Of a DNA stretch of 64,000 nucleotides, positions 26,081-35,230 are shown one piece after another (positions within the stretch are counted from its first letter, which is position 1; each line of letters opens with the position of its first letter). A program made the translations under genes and the position numbers. A model generated the notes under the pieces. The model had not been told where the DNA came from, did not search any database, and saw only the letters and a program-made list of their open reading frames with translations. The DNA comes from G963422445 sp963422445 (GTDB taxonomy: Bacteria; Pseudomonadota; Alphaproteobacteria; Thalassobaculales; Thalassobaculaceae). The stretch lies in contig OY729512.2 in the NCBI GenBank assembly GCA_963422445.2, positions 1,426,001-1,490,000 on the forward strand. Reading direction: 5' to 3'.

Positions 26081-26405
26081 GTCCGTCTGTCTAACGGCAC
26101 GGTCTCCCGGCGTCCAGAGCCAGGCAAATTGCCGCTGCTTGTTCGCAGGGGGGGGGGCGAACAGATGCAACGCCGCATTCGAGAGGAAGAACACCGCGCC
26201 ACACCGGGTTTCCGACATCCCCTGAGGCGCAAGCCACCAAGGGCCCGGAATGGCCGGTCGGAACGCCGACCGGCGACAACTATCCAGATAAGGGATGATT
26301 CGGGTTGGTTTCGGGAGACGTGAAGGCGATTTTGTGGCAAATCGGCCTTGTTCCGTCTAAGCAGGTCGGTGCGATGCTGATATATCTCGCCCTGAGGATG
26401 CCGAC
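26081..26405. other. Divergent intergenic region between ccmA and the CoA-transferase gene
   Basis: This is 325 bp that should hold the promoters of both divergent units. It contains a run of ten G (26148-26157). No operator or terminator could be identified. Confidence 0.5.
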
Positions 26406-27599
26406 ATGTCTGCGATTCCCGCTTCAGATGCATTGAAACGATTCACTGTGCTTGACATGACCCGGGTCAGGGCTGGACCAACCTGCGTTCGTCAGCTTGC
26501 CGATTGGGGCGCCAACGTCATCAAGATCGAATTGCCGGAGGCGCTTGAAGCCGGCAATGCGCTTGGCGGCGCCCGGCATGGTCCGGATTTCCTGAACCTG
26601 CATCGCAACAAACGGGCGATGACGCTCAATCTCAAGGATTCGCGCGGGGTTGCCATTTTTCGGAAGCTGGCCGGCAGCGCCGATGTCGTGGTCGAGAACT
26701 ATCGTCCCGATGTCAAGCATCGTCTGGGAATCGATTACGAAACACTCAGCGCCGACAATTCCGGCCTGATCTACGCAAGCATTTCCGGCTTCGGTCAGGA
26801 TGGCCCCTATGCCAAGCGACCAGGTTTCGATCAGATCGCCCAGGGCATGGGTGGCATCATGTCGATTACCGGTCTTCCAGGCCAGGGACCGGTCAGGGCC
26901 GGTATTCCGGTTGCCGACCTCTGCGCAGGTCTGTTTGCCGCCCAGGGAATCATGATCGCCCTGCTTGAACGCGAAGTATCCGGCATGGGGCAATGGATCG
27001 ATACGTCACTGCTTCAGGCACAGTTGTTCATGCTGGACTTCCAGGCGGCGCGCTGGCTGGTCGATGGCGAAGTGCCGCCGCAGGCCGGCAACAATCACCC
27101 TACCAGTATCCCGACCGGGGTGTTCAGGACCGGCGACGGCTACATCAATCTCGGTGTCGCCGGTCAGGTGATCTGGAAGCGCTTTTGCGATCTCGTTGGT
27201 CGTGAAGATTTGCGGGATCATCCGGACTATGCCGAAGCTACGGACCGGTCGCGTAATCGTGACGCGCTCAACGCCGAAATCGAGGTCTTCATGCAGACCC
27301 GAACGACCGCGGAATGGGTTGAACTGCTTAATCGTAACGGGGTTCCGAGCGGGCCGATTTACGCCATCGACGAGGCTTTTGCCGATCCGCAGGTCAAGCA
27401 TCTCGGCATGGCGCGCGAGGTCGAGGGACATGAGCGCGGTACCATCAGTCTGCTCGGGCAGCCGATGCGCCTGTCGCGTACGCCGTCAGGCATGGCCATG
27501 CCGCCGCCGGAATACGGCGAACACACTGACGAAATCATGGCCGAACTGGGTTACAGTGAGGCGGAGATTGAGGCGTTGCGTGCCGAAAGTGTATTGTAG
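26406..27599 (+). CDS. Class III (CaiB/BaiF-type) CoA-transferase
   Basis: This 397-residue family III CoA-transferase moves CoA between acyl groups. Typical segments are LDMTRVRAGPTCVRQLADWGANVIKIE, NLHRNKRAMTLNLKDSRG and VVENYRPDVKHRLGIDY. The catalytic Asp is at about residue 171 in IPVADLCAGLFAAQGI. GAGG precedes the ATG. Like CaiB, it is followed 28 bp downstream by an enoyl-CoA hydratase gene, which suggests activation and hydration of an unsaturated acid such as a crotonobetaine-like compound (inference). Confidence 0.92.
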   Translation: MSAIPASDALKRFTVLDMTRVRAGPTCVRQLADWGANVIKIELPEALEAGNALGGARHGPDFLNLHRNKRAMTLNLKDSRGVAIFRKLAGSADVVVENYRPDVKHRLGIDYETLSADNSGLIYASISGFGQDGPYAKRPGFDQIAQGMGGIMSITGLPGQGPVRAGIPVADLCAGLFAAQGIMIALLEREVSGMGQWIDTSLLQAQLFMLDFQAARWLVDGEVPPQAGNNHPTSIPTGVFRTGDGYINLGVAGQVIWKRFCDLVGREDLRDHPDYAEATDRSRNRDALNAEIEVFMQTRTTAEWVELLNRNGVPSGPIYAIDEAFADPQVKHLGMAREVEGHERGTISLLGQPMRLSRTPSGMAMPPPEYGEHTDEIMAELGYSEAEIEALRAESVL

Positions 27600-27627
27600 A
27601 TCGCACGGCCGGGAGGAATGACAAGTC

Positions 27628-28440
27628 ATGCTGAACAAACAGATTGCCGACGCGGAAGAGCCGCGCCTGCTCGACAAGATTCGTGGTGGTATCGCGTGGA
27701 TCACGTTCAACAATCCGGCGCGCCACAATGCGATGTCGCGCGAGATGTGGGACGATACTGCCGCGCTGCTCCGGGACTACGGAGCAGATCCTGCAGCCCG
27801 CGCCATCGTGCTGACCGGTGCCGGCAATCGGGCCTTCGTGGCTGGCGCCGACATTTCGAGATTCGAGTCCGAACGAGCATCGAATGACGCCATTGAGGCG
27901 TATGATCGTTCCGTGGCCGGGTTTCATGCTGCATTGAATGCGGTTGATAAACCGACCATTGCCCGGGTCAACGGTTACTGCATCGGCGGCGGCCTTGCCA
28001 TCGCGATCGGCTGTGACATCCGCGTCTGTTCCGACAAATCGACTTTCGGCGTTCCGGCAGCCAAACTCGGCATCGGCTACAAGTTCAAGGGTATCCGAGA
28101 ACTCGAGCGGCTCGTGGGTCCTGCCTTCACGGCCGAGATCTTCTATAGCGCCCGGCAGTTCAGTGCAGCGGAGGCGCAGACCATGGGCCTGGTCAATCGT
28201 GTTGTCGCCGAGGCCGATCTTGACGTTGCGCTGGACGATCTGATCGGACGGATTGCCCGCAACGCGCCGCTATCGATCCGAGCGGTCAAGCAGGCCCTGA
28301 TTGAACTTGGCAAATCGGAGACCGATTGGGATCTGTCGGCGCATGAAGCGACTGTCCTGCAGTGTCGGACCAGTGCCGATTACGAGGAAGGGCGTACCGC
28401 ATTCGTGGAGAAGCGGATGCCGAACTTCATCGGGCGCTGA
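27628..28440 (+). CDS. Enoyl-CoA hydratase/isomerase
   Basis: This 270-residue crotonase-fold protein shows the oxyanion-hole segments AFVAGADISRFES and NGYCIGGGLAIAIGCDIRV, then FGVPAAKLGIGYKF, and the family C-terminal AMxxVKxAL-like segment APLSIRAVKQALIELG. GGGAGGA lies upstream of the start. It probably acts on the CoA thioester made by the neighbouring CoA-transferase. Which reaction within the crotonase family it performs cannot be fixed from the sequence. Confidence 0.92.
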   Translation: MLNKQIADAEEPRLLDKIRGGIAWITFNNPARHNAMSREMWDDTAALLRDYGADPAARAIVLTGAGNRAFVAGADISRFESERASNDAIEAYDRSVAGFHAALNAVDKPTIARVNGYCIGGGLAIAIGCDIRVCSDKSTFGVPAAKLGIGYKFKGIRELERLVGPAFTAEIFYSARQFSAAEAQTMGLVNRVVAEADLDVALDDLIGRIARNAPLSIRAVKQALIELGKSETDWDLSAHEATVLQCRTSADYEEGRTAFVEKRMPNFIGR

Positions 28441-28868
28441 AGCCGCAGAAACTCGCCGGAGAACAAGCCAGGGATCCGCGACGCTTTCCTTTCCGTAACT
28501 GGCCCAAGGCTGGTGCGGCCTCTCGTCGTCGTGGAGCCGAGACGGTCGCTCTAAACAAATTCGATGCCGTCCATGTTTGCAGTGCGCGACGCCCTGCGTC
28601 ATCCAATTCAGCCAACCGGCAACGCGAAGGCTGGCTGGCCCGACGGGCCATGCATTCAAGGTCCGATGGAAAGCGCCGAAATCCGGTTAGTTGAATGGAT
28701 ATCCGGTGCGGCTCCTCGCTTGCGGCAGGATACCGAAACGGGCAAGTCCAGTTGTCCTTGCCCGAAGGCGGATGTCGGGGGTTTCATCATTCGGCCGCGA
28801 TTTCGTAGATCAGCCTGAAATCGGTTCAGGGATCGGCGTCTGAAACTGCACCGAGCGGTTGTGCGACG
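28441..28868. other. Convergent intergenic region
   Basis: This is 428 bp between the hydratase gene and the end of the DUF4340 gene. No gene and no clear intrinsic terminator was seen. Confidence 0.45.
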
Positions 28869-29933
28869 CTACCCGGAGCCCCTGACTTCGGTAAGGTCGT
28901 CGAGGGTTGTCCGTAACCGTTCCATGGTTCTCGGACCGAGTGTAAACGCCCAGCCTTCCGTGCGCGCGACGATCCCGGCGGCGTCCTCGCGGACGGTTTC
29001 ATCAGCGTCGGCTGCGGTTTCCACCGTAATCAGGGCGAATGGTGTGGCGTTCTGAATTCCGGACGGATCGGGCGCAAACTCCAGCATGATCGTCAACCCG
29101 TCTTTCGTCCGCCAGGTTGCCCCGCCGAGCGCCGGATCGGCTGCCAGTCCGTCAGCCCGTCGGACATCTTCGAACACCAGCCGTTCCGCTTCCATTGCGG
29201 TCTGAAGCACTTTGTAACGGGACTTGATCTTGCGATCTGGCGGCAGGTCGACAATGTCGAAGCGTTTCAGTTTGCCGTTATATGTGAATTCGAGCGGACC
29301 AGAATCCTGCGCGGAATAGATCACGCGTTCGATCCGCTCACGCTGGATCGTGAGCAGCTTTACCGGCAGCCATTCGCGTGAGGCTCCGCGGATTTCCAAT
29401 TCACCAGTCGCCAACCAGGTTTGCGGATCACCAGCCTGGCGCATATAGATCGATGGCGTACTGCCCGACAGACTCGGCACCGGTTTGCCGAACAGGGCAT
29501 CCAGCAGACTCTTTCCGCCGCCGTCTTCGATAATCACCTGCGCCGCCAGCGACCCGGGTGCTGTAACATCTCGCAGGTGCAGCTTGTCGTAGCGGTTCGG
29601 GTTTGCAGTTTTTGCCTCGACAAGGTCCAGTTCGGACAGGCCGATCAGCATCTCCCGGATCGTTTCCTGTAACGCCGGGTACCCGTCCTTGCTGTCCATC
29701 ACCCAGCGGTCGTTCTGGCGCAGAAAGCTGACGCTGTCGCCGGCGTGATCTTCGGCGCGCAGAATCCGGATGCGATTGACCGACTGGAGTTGTTCGGCAA
29801 AGCCGGGAAAAGCCGGACGTGCCTCGAGAATGCGGATGGTGTCCGACCAGTGGCTATACTGGGCAACGATTGCCGCTGCGGCCGTTATGGCGGTGAAAAT
29901 GGCCAGAACGAGGATGAAGCGTCGGGTGAGCAT
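28869..29933 (-). CDS. DUF4340-domain protein of a Gld-like ABC operon
   Basis: This 354-residue protein has one N-terminal membrane anchor (FILVLAIFTAITAAAAIVAQY). A predicted periplasmic region of two similar alpha/beta halves follows (DSVSFLRQNDRWVMDSKDGYPALQETIREML and PLEFTYNGKLKRFDIVDLPPD), as in DUF4340 proteins. These occur regularly behind GldA-GldF-GldG-like ABC transporter genes. It begins 9 bp downstream of the GldG-like gene and ends the operon. Its function is unknown; a periplasmic accessory of the transporter is likely. Confidence 0.82.
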   Translation of the reverse strand: MLTRRFILVLAIFTAITAAAAIVAQYSHWSDTIRILEARPAFPGFAEQLQSVNRIRILRAEDHAGDSVSFLRQNDRWVMDSKDGYPALQETIREMLIGLSELDLVEAKTANPNRYDKLHLRDVTAPGSLAAQVIIEDGGGKSLLDALFGKPVPSLSGSTPSIYMRQAGDPQTWLATGELEIRGASREWLPVKLLTIQRERIERVIYSAQDSGPLEFTYNGKLKRFDIVDLPPDRKIKSRYKVLQTAMEAERLVFEDVRRADGLAADPALGGATWRTKDGLTIMLEFAPDPSGIQNATPFALITVETAADADETVREDAAGIVARTEGWAFTLGPRTMERLRTTLDDLTEVRGSG

Positions 29934-29942
29934 CCCGTCTCC

Positions 29943-31886
29943 TTACCCGGCTGCCGCTTCATGCGCCCGGTCGCGCCGCCGGTAACTGCGCCACAGGGCG
30001 AGCACAATGGCGAAAATCGCGACGAGGACGGGCACCAGCACGATGTTGAAAAGCCACAGCCGGATTTCCAGCCGCTCGAAATCCTGCGTGATTGAACGGC
30101 GCACGGCTCGCAATTCGGCTCGCAATTGAAGAATCTTGCGTTGGAACTTCTGCATGGCCCGCCGGTCGCGATCGGAGAACACTGCCTTGCCGTCGGAGTT
30201 GCGGCGGCGCAGGTCGCGAAGATCGCGTTCGGTCTTCTTGAGCGTTTCGTCGAGTTCCCGCTCCTTGTCTTCAAAGCGCTGTGACGCTTTTCGCTGAAGA
30301 TCCACGAGGACATCGAAAACGCGGTTGGCGGTCCCTCGGCCGCGCAGACCGGTCAGTGCGTCCGACCCGGATAGTGCTTCGATGCCGTTGAGTACAAAGT
30401 CTCCGTTGTCGGCGGTCGGCGCCGGCACTTGGCCACCGACGAAATCACGCATGATGACCCAGAACCGGTCGACGAGAACATCGGCGTCGGCAATCACGAT
30501 GACGTTAAGCGGTTCAGCCGATTCAGTGAGAATCGGGCGTGTCCATTGCGTTTCTTGGCTCGTCGCTGACTCATCGGTTTCGACAGGCATGCCGTCGGGG
30601 AAGGCGGTCCTGACTGTCCCGGTTACGCGGGCTGCGACGATGTAGCGATCATCAGTCGGTTCGAATTCGCGAAGCAAGCGCAGCGGATTCCGGAAGCCCT
30701 GGACCTTGCTTGAATCGATCAAGGCCGACCCGGGCGACGTCACCAACAACGGATCAAGCTTGATTGTCGCATTTTCGGCGGCCCGGATATGGCCGGCACT
30801 GGCGACAGCGACGGTGTCTATTCCCGAGGTGATCGGCGAGGTCCGGCTGATATTGGGGCCACGCAATTCGAGCCACGGGAGGTATTCCACTGGCCGGTTC
30901 TGATCCTGAGCCAGAACCTTGCGGGCGGTCAGCCGGTCACCGACCACGTGCAACGGGTCATAGATCAGCCCCCAGGCGGCAAACATGTCCGCAAGATTGC
31001 TGCCATCGATGGTTTGCCCGACCATCTGGCCTTCCATGCCTTCGGCTTCGGCATAAGGGTCGACAAAGATCATCGCCGCGCCCCCGGCCAGAAGATACTG
31101 GTCGATTGCGAACCGTGTGCGCGCCGTCATCTCTTTCGGATGAACGACCAGCAGGACATCGACCTCCCGCGGCACCTCTTCGACGGCGGCCCCGAGAAAC
31201 CGGGTTTCGAAGATCTGACCGATCTGGGTGCGGATGACATAAGGCGGAACCGGTTCCTGCTGCCCGGTCGCATTCATGCGCAGAGTACCGTCGGTCGGCA
31301 ACGTGGTCAGGATACCGACGACAGTCGGGTCCGGCGTCGCCAGCGCGTAAAGCATCTGGGACAGGTCGTATTCCAGAAAGGCTTCCCGGTCAACTCGCAT
31401 GAACGGGATGGCTTCCCGATCATCGGTGGTGTTGGTGCCGACCAGTCCGAAATACAGACTGTCGCCACCGGTGACCACCGGCACGCCTTGCAGGCCGGCC
31501 GCGACTGCACGATCCTCGACATCGGAGAATGGTGCCGGATCAAGAACCTCAAGCCGTACCATGCCATTTGAGAGGTTTCTGTACTCGCCAAGCAGGTTGC
31601 GTACCCGCTTGGCGTAGATTCCCAGCGCCGGGACATGCTGTGCCAGTTCCGAAGAGAGATAAAGTCGGAAGGTGATCGGTTCCATGACCGATTCAAGCAG
31701 CGATTTTGTGGAGTCCGAGAGTGTGTAAAGGCGATCCTCGGTGAGATCGACACGCGCTGACGTCAGCCACGCCGCGGCCAGTGCATTGATCGAAACGAAC
31801 AGGATCGCGAGCAGGGCCAGAGCCAGACCGGAACGGCGCGGCCCCGAGTCCGGTGAACGGCGGCCAGCCTGTCGTGCCGCTGCCAT
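29943..31886 (-). CDS. GldG-like ABC-type transport auxiliary protein
   Basis: This 647-residue protein has an N-terminal membrane helix (SGLALALLAILFVSINALAAAW). It is followed by VDLTEDRLYTLSDSTKSLLESVMEPITFRLYLS, the opening typical of the GldG/ABC_transp_aux family. A long extracytoplasmic domain, a coiled-coil (residues about 545-620, RKASQRFEDKERELDETLKKTERDLRDL) and a C-terminal helix (LWLFNIVLVPVLVAIFAIVLAL) follow. The ATG lies 1 bp after the permease stop. In Bacteroidetes GldG is needed for gliding; in proteobacteria its role is unknown. Confidence 0.85.
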   Translation of the reverse strand: MAAARQAGRRSPDSGPRRSGLALALLAILFVSINALAAAWLTSARVDLTEDRLYTLSDSTKSLLESVMEPITFRLYLSSELAQHVPALGIYAKRVRNLLGEYRNLSNGMVRLEVLDPAPFSDVEDRAVAAGLQGVPVVTGGDSLYFGLVGTNTTDDREAIPFMRVDREAFLEYDLSQMLYALATPDPTVVGILTTLPTDGTLRMNATGQQEPVPPYVIRTQIGQIFETRFLGAAVEEVPREVDVLLVVHPKEMTARTRFAIDQYLLAGGAAMIFVDPYAEAEGMEGQMVGQTIDGSNLADMFAAWGLIYDPLHVVGDRLTARKVLAQDQNRPVEYLPWLELRGPNISRTSPITSGIDTVAVASAGHIRAAENATIKLDPLLVTSPGSALIDSSKVQGFRNPLRLLREFEPTDDRYIVAARVTGTVRTAFPDGMPVETDESATSQETQWTRPILTESAEPLNVIVIADADVLVDRFWVIMRDFVGGQVPAPTADNGDFVLNGIEALSGSDALTGLRGRGTANRVFDVLVDLQRKASQRFEDKERELDETLKKTERDLRDLRRRNSDGKAVFSDRDRRAMQKFQRKILQLRAELRAVRRSITQDFERLEIRLWLFNIVLVPVLVAIFAIVLALWRSYRRRDRAHEAAAG

Positions 31887-31887
31887 T

Positions 31888-32622
31888 TCAGGACGCCTTT
31901 CGCCAGTCGATGACGATCGCATTGGCGATCAAGGCTATGGCGATGATCGACGCGAAGAAAACAAGGTCGCGAAGATCGATGACGCCGCGCTGAATGGACT
32001 GGAAATGTGGCAAGAATCCGAAGCTTCCAATCGCTTCGACCAGCACCGGCGACGCCCAGGCCGAGAAGAAGTCGAGCACTGCCGCGGAGCCGGCCAGAGT
32101 CAGCAGGAAACAGATCGCTGTCGTCACCACGAAAGCGATGACCTGGTTCTTGGTCGCAGCCGAGATCAGGGCGCCGATGGCAAGATAGGATCCGGCCATC
32201 AGCAGACTGCCGAAATAGGACGCGACGATGACCCCGTTATCGGGATTGCCGAGATAGTTGACGGTCAGCCAGAACGGGAACGTCAGGATCAGCGCGGTTC
32301 CCGTGAAGGCCCAGGCCGCAAGAAATTTGCCGAGAACCGCTTCGGCCATTGATATCGGCAGGGTCAGAAACATTTCGATCGTCCCCAATCGCCGTTCCTC
32401 AGCCCAGAGCCGCATTGACAGAGCTGGCACCAGGAACAGGTAGAGCCACGGATGGAATTCGAAAAACGACACCAGATCGGCTTGTTCGCGGCCAAGGAAA
32501 TCGCCGAGCCGGAAACTCAGAAGTCCGGCCATCACCAGGAAGATCACGATGAAGATGTAGGCCAGCGGCGTTGCAAAATAGGCAGCGAACTCGCGTCGGA
32601 AGACAAGTCCGATGTTACGCAT
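31888..32622 (-). CDS. ABC-2 type permease (GldF-like)
   Basis: This 244-residue permease has six hydrophobic segments. The opening RNIGLVFRREFAAYFATPLAYIFIVIFLVMAGLL, PALSMRLWAEERRLGTIEMFLTLPISMAEAVLGKFLAAW and GALISAATKNQVIAFVVTTAICFLL match ABC-2 family permeases of the GldF group. It overlaps the ATPase gene by 8 bp and is followed within 1 bp by the GldG-like gene, so the four genes form one operon. Confidence 0.9.
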   Translation of the reverse strand: MRNIGLVFRREFAAYFATPLAYIFIVIFLVMAGLLSFRLGDFLGREQADLVSFFEFHPWLYLFLVPALSMRLWAEERRLGTIEMFLTLPISMAEAVLGKFLAAWAFTGTALILTFPFWLTVNYLGNPDNGVIVASYFGSLLMAGSYLAIGALISAATKNQVIAFVVTTAICFLLTLAGSAAVLDFFSAWASPVLVEAIGSFGFLPHFQSIQRGVIDLRDLVFFASIIAIALIANAIVIDWRKAS

Positions 32623-33340
32623 TGGCAGTCACCCTGCGAAAGGCATCGTCGAGGTTGCCGGTTTCGCTATTGGCCTTGAGCAGTTTCGGGGTGGCGTCCG
32701 CAAGCAGCCGACCCGCAGCGATCACGATAGCGCGGGTGCATACTGCGTCCACCTCTTCCAGGATGTGGGTCGAGATGACAATGCATTTTTCGCTCGCCAT
32801 GGTCCGGATGAGATTGCGCACGACCTGCTTCTGGTTCGGATCCAGGCCGTCGGTCGGTTCATCAAGGATCAGCACCGCCGGATCGTGGAGCAAGGCCTGG
32901 GCCAGTCCGACGCGGCGTTTATAGCCTTTCGACAGGGTTTCGATGGGTTGTCGCGCAACCTCTCCGATACGGGTCATTCCGATAATGTCGTCGACCCGTG
33001 CCCGGCATTGCGCGCCGCTGAGGCCGCGGATACCGGCGACAAAGCGGAGAAAGCCGAGGGGCGTCATGTCGGGATAGGCTGGGGCTCCTTCCGGCAGATA
33101 ACCGATTGATTTCTTGACTGCGAGCGGGTTTTCGAGAACATCGTATCCACAGACTACCGCAGTGCCGGCACTCGGTGTTAGAAAGCCGGCGACCATCTTC
33201 ATGGTTGTCGACTTGCCGGAGCCGTTGGGTCCGAGAAACCCGACGACGTCACCGATTCCTGCCGTGAAGCTGATGTTGTCGACGACGGTCTTCGGTCCGA
33301 AGCGTCTGGTCAGCCCATCGATGGACAATGCAAGGTTCAT
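32615..33340 (-). CDS. ABC transporter ATPase (GldA-like)
   Basis: This 241-residue ATPase is the first gene of the Gld-like operon. Walker A is FLGPNGSGKSTTMKMVAGFL, the Q-loop region is KKSIGYLPEGAPAYPDMT, the signature is TLSKGYKRRVGLAQALL, Walker B is AVLILDEPTDGLDPNQK, and the switch His is in CIVISTHILEEVDAV. It should energise export through the adjacent ABC-2 permease. The substrate is unknown. Confidence 0.93.
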   Translation of the reverse strand: MNLALSIDGLTRRFGPKTVVDNISFTAGIGDVVGFLGPNGSGKSTTMKMVAGFLTPSAGTAVVCGYDVLENPLAVKKSIGYLPEGAPAYPDMTPLGFLRFVAGIRGLSGAQCRARVDDIIGMTRIGEVARQPIETLSKGYKRRVGLAQALLHDPAVLILDEPTDGLDPNQKQVVRNLIRTMASEKCIVISTHILEEVDAVCTRAIVIAAGRLLADATPKLLKANSETGNLDDAFRRVTANA

Positions 33341-33746
33341 TGTTTGGGTGTACTCGTCTCCAGAACGGGAAGATCGTTGGTTTAATCATTTTTTCCACAA
33401 ATTCAAGACTTGGCGACAATGCGCTTCGATCTGCCGTATAGTTGGGTCGGGTTTCAAAGTGAACCGGTGCGATGACCGAAACTACAGAAACGGTCCTTGA
33501 TCGTGCGGGCCCTGATCGTGCTGCGACAGGTTCGTCTTTTCAGCATCCTGGTCTTGATGGCTTATGTTCTCAGTCGTCTGGTTAATTACGCCTTCGGATT
33601 GTGGTCCCTGGATGTGTTTGAGTCGGCACGGGGCGTATTTCTGGGGGCTGGCGCGCATTGCCGGCGACGGTCCTGCGTTACGGATCCTTGCTGCTACATA
33701 TGCTGGCGGCGATCCATGCGGTGATGACGCGTGTCAAGCTGCGCGC

Positions 33747-33792
33747 CATCAGCAGATCCGAGACCTTGCAGATGGTCTCGGATCTGCTGATG
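33747..33792. repeat. Perfect 19-bp inverted repeat with an 8-base loop
   Basis: CATCAGCAGATCCGAGACC at 33747-33765 is the exact reverse complement of 33774-33792. It lies within the former coding region of the cyclase pseudogene (reading AISRSETLQMVSDLLM). No T-run follows, so it is not an intrinsic terminator. A templated (quasi-palindrome) mutation in a decaying gene is one possible origin. Confidence 0.9.
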
Positions 33793-34009
33793 CCATATCT
33801 GTTGCTAGAGCATATTTCGGGACCCGGATGGCGCATGAGTTATACGGGGTTCAGGACAGTTACGTCTATGTCTTGATGATGCTCTGGGTGTTCAAACGCT
33901 ACAGTACGATGCTCCAGATTCTGATACTGTTGCTGACTCGGGGTCATGGTTACCTCGGCTTGCATCTGTGGTTGCGTTTCAAACCGCTGTATCGCCGCTA
34001 TAGCGCTTA

Positions 34010-35230
34010 TACCAAGCGCGCTCCAAATTGACTCACCATCCCAATATGTTGGGGTGACGGTCCGGACGACCTTCATAGACTGTGGTGATCGACTCACCAG
34101 CGCCGGAGGATGACGATGAGTGCGGCAACGCCGATAACCTGGACGGCACACACAGCGGACGAGCTCCACGCGCTTTCGAGGCACTGCGGGGACGCGAAGC
34201 AAGCGTCGCGCGCGCGTGCGCTCGCCATGATCATGGAGGGTGCGTCTCGCACGGAGGCGGCTCGGGCGCAGGGCATGGAGCTTCAAATCCTGCGCGACTG
34301 GGTGTTGCGCTACAACACGGAGGGCTTCGACGGCCTCGCGGATCTCCCGCGCGGCGGGAGCGAGGGCCGGTTGACGGACGCGCAGATCGCCGAGATCGGC
34401 GCCTGGATCGAGGCGGGTCCCGAGCTTGAGCGGGACGGTGTGACGCGCTGGCGCGTTCAGGACATCTTACGGAAAATCGAGGAGGCCTTCGGGGTCATCT
34501 ATACGGAGAGCGGTGCCCGTATGATGCTCCGAAGGGCCGGGTTTCGCTTTGTCTCGGGGCGGCCGGTCCACCCCAAAGCCGACGCGGAGCGGCAGAGGTC
34601 GTTCGTGGCGGAGTTCGAGGCACAGTTGACGTCGGCGCTCAGCTCTGAGGCGCTGGCGGGTCCGATAGAAATCTGGTTCCAGGACGAAGCGCGCATCGGC
34701 CAGAAGGGGATGACGACACGGGTCTGGGCGAATGGGAAGCAGCGTCCGCGCATCCTGCGCGACCATCGCTATGGCTACGTCTATCTGTTCGGCGCCACCT
34801 GCGCAGAGCGCGGCGTCGGCATCGCCCACGTGGCGGACAGGGCGAACACGGCGTCGATGAACGAGCATCTGGCGGCGATCGGCGCGGCCGTGGCGCCGGG
34901 TGCGCACGGCGTGATTGTGCTGGACGGGGCGGGCTGGCATCGCTCGGGCGACCTTCTCGTTCCCCCCAACCTGACGCTCGTGCATCTGCCGCCCTACAGT
35001 CCGGAACTCAATCCGATGGAGCAGATCATTCTGTTCCTGAAATCGAACCGCTTCGCCAACCGCGTGTTCAAGGATGTCTCCGCCCTGAGGGACGCCTGCT
35101 GGACGGGGTGGCAATGGCTGACCGACCAGCCCGACGTCATCACCAATACGACCCGGCGCAGCTGGGCCGTAGCCCCATCGTGCTGATCCCGATGCCTCAC
35201 TGTATCGGTTCATATGACTTGCGTTTGGTA
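34010..35230 (+). mobile_element. IS630-family element copy B, inside the cyclase pseudogene
   Basis: The element (34012-35228, 1217 bp) has TA duplications at 34010-34011 and 35229-35230. Its length and ends equal copy A at 22627-23843, and no difference was noticed. It separates the last part of the cyclase membrane domain from the ferredoxin-like domain. Confidence 0.93.
34116..35186 (+). CDS. IS630-family transposase, copy B
   Basis: The protein is identical to the copy A transposase, with the same DDE residues (WFQDEARIG, VLDGAGWH, SPELNPMEQ) and the same start. Two identical copies 11.4 kb apart show that this IS has moved recently and may still be active in this genome. Confidence 0.92.
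   Translation: MSAATPITWTAHTADELHALSRHCGDAKQASRARALAMIMEGASRTEAARAQGMELQILRDWVLRYNTEGFDGLADLPRGGSEGRLTDAQIAEIGAWIEAGPELERDGVTRWRVQDILRKIEEAFGVIYTESGARMMLRRAGFRFVSGRPVHPKADAERQRSFVAEFEAQLTSALSSEALAGPIEIWFQDEARIGQKGMTTRVWANGKQRPRILRDHRYGYVYLFGATCAERGVGIAHVADRANTASMNEHLAAIGAAVAPGAHGVIVLDGAGWHRSGDLLVPPNLTLVHLPPYSPELNPMEQIILFLKSNRFANRVFKDVSALRDACWTGWQWLTDQPDVITNTTRRSWAVAPSC

Noticed and set aside
30655..30680. GGTTCGAATTC resembles a tRNA T-loop.
   Set aside because: It lies inside the GldG-like coding sequence, and no acceptor or anticodon stems can be drawn around it.
34010..35230. IS630 copies A and B as ends of a composite transposon carrying the CoA-transferase and Gld-like genes.
   Set aside because: They are in the same orientation, but each has its own TA duplication, the interior splits the ccm genes, and IS630 elements rarely act as composite ends.
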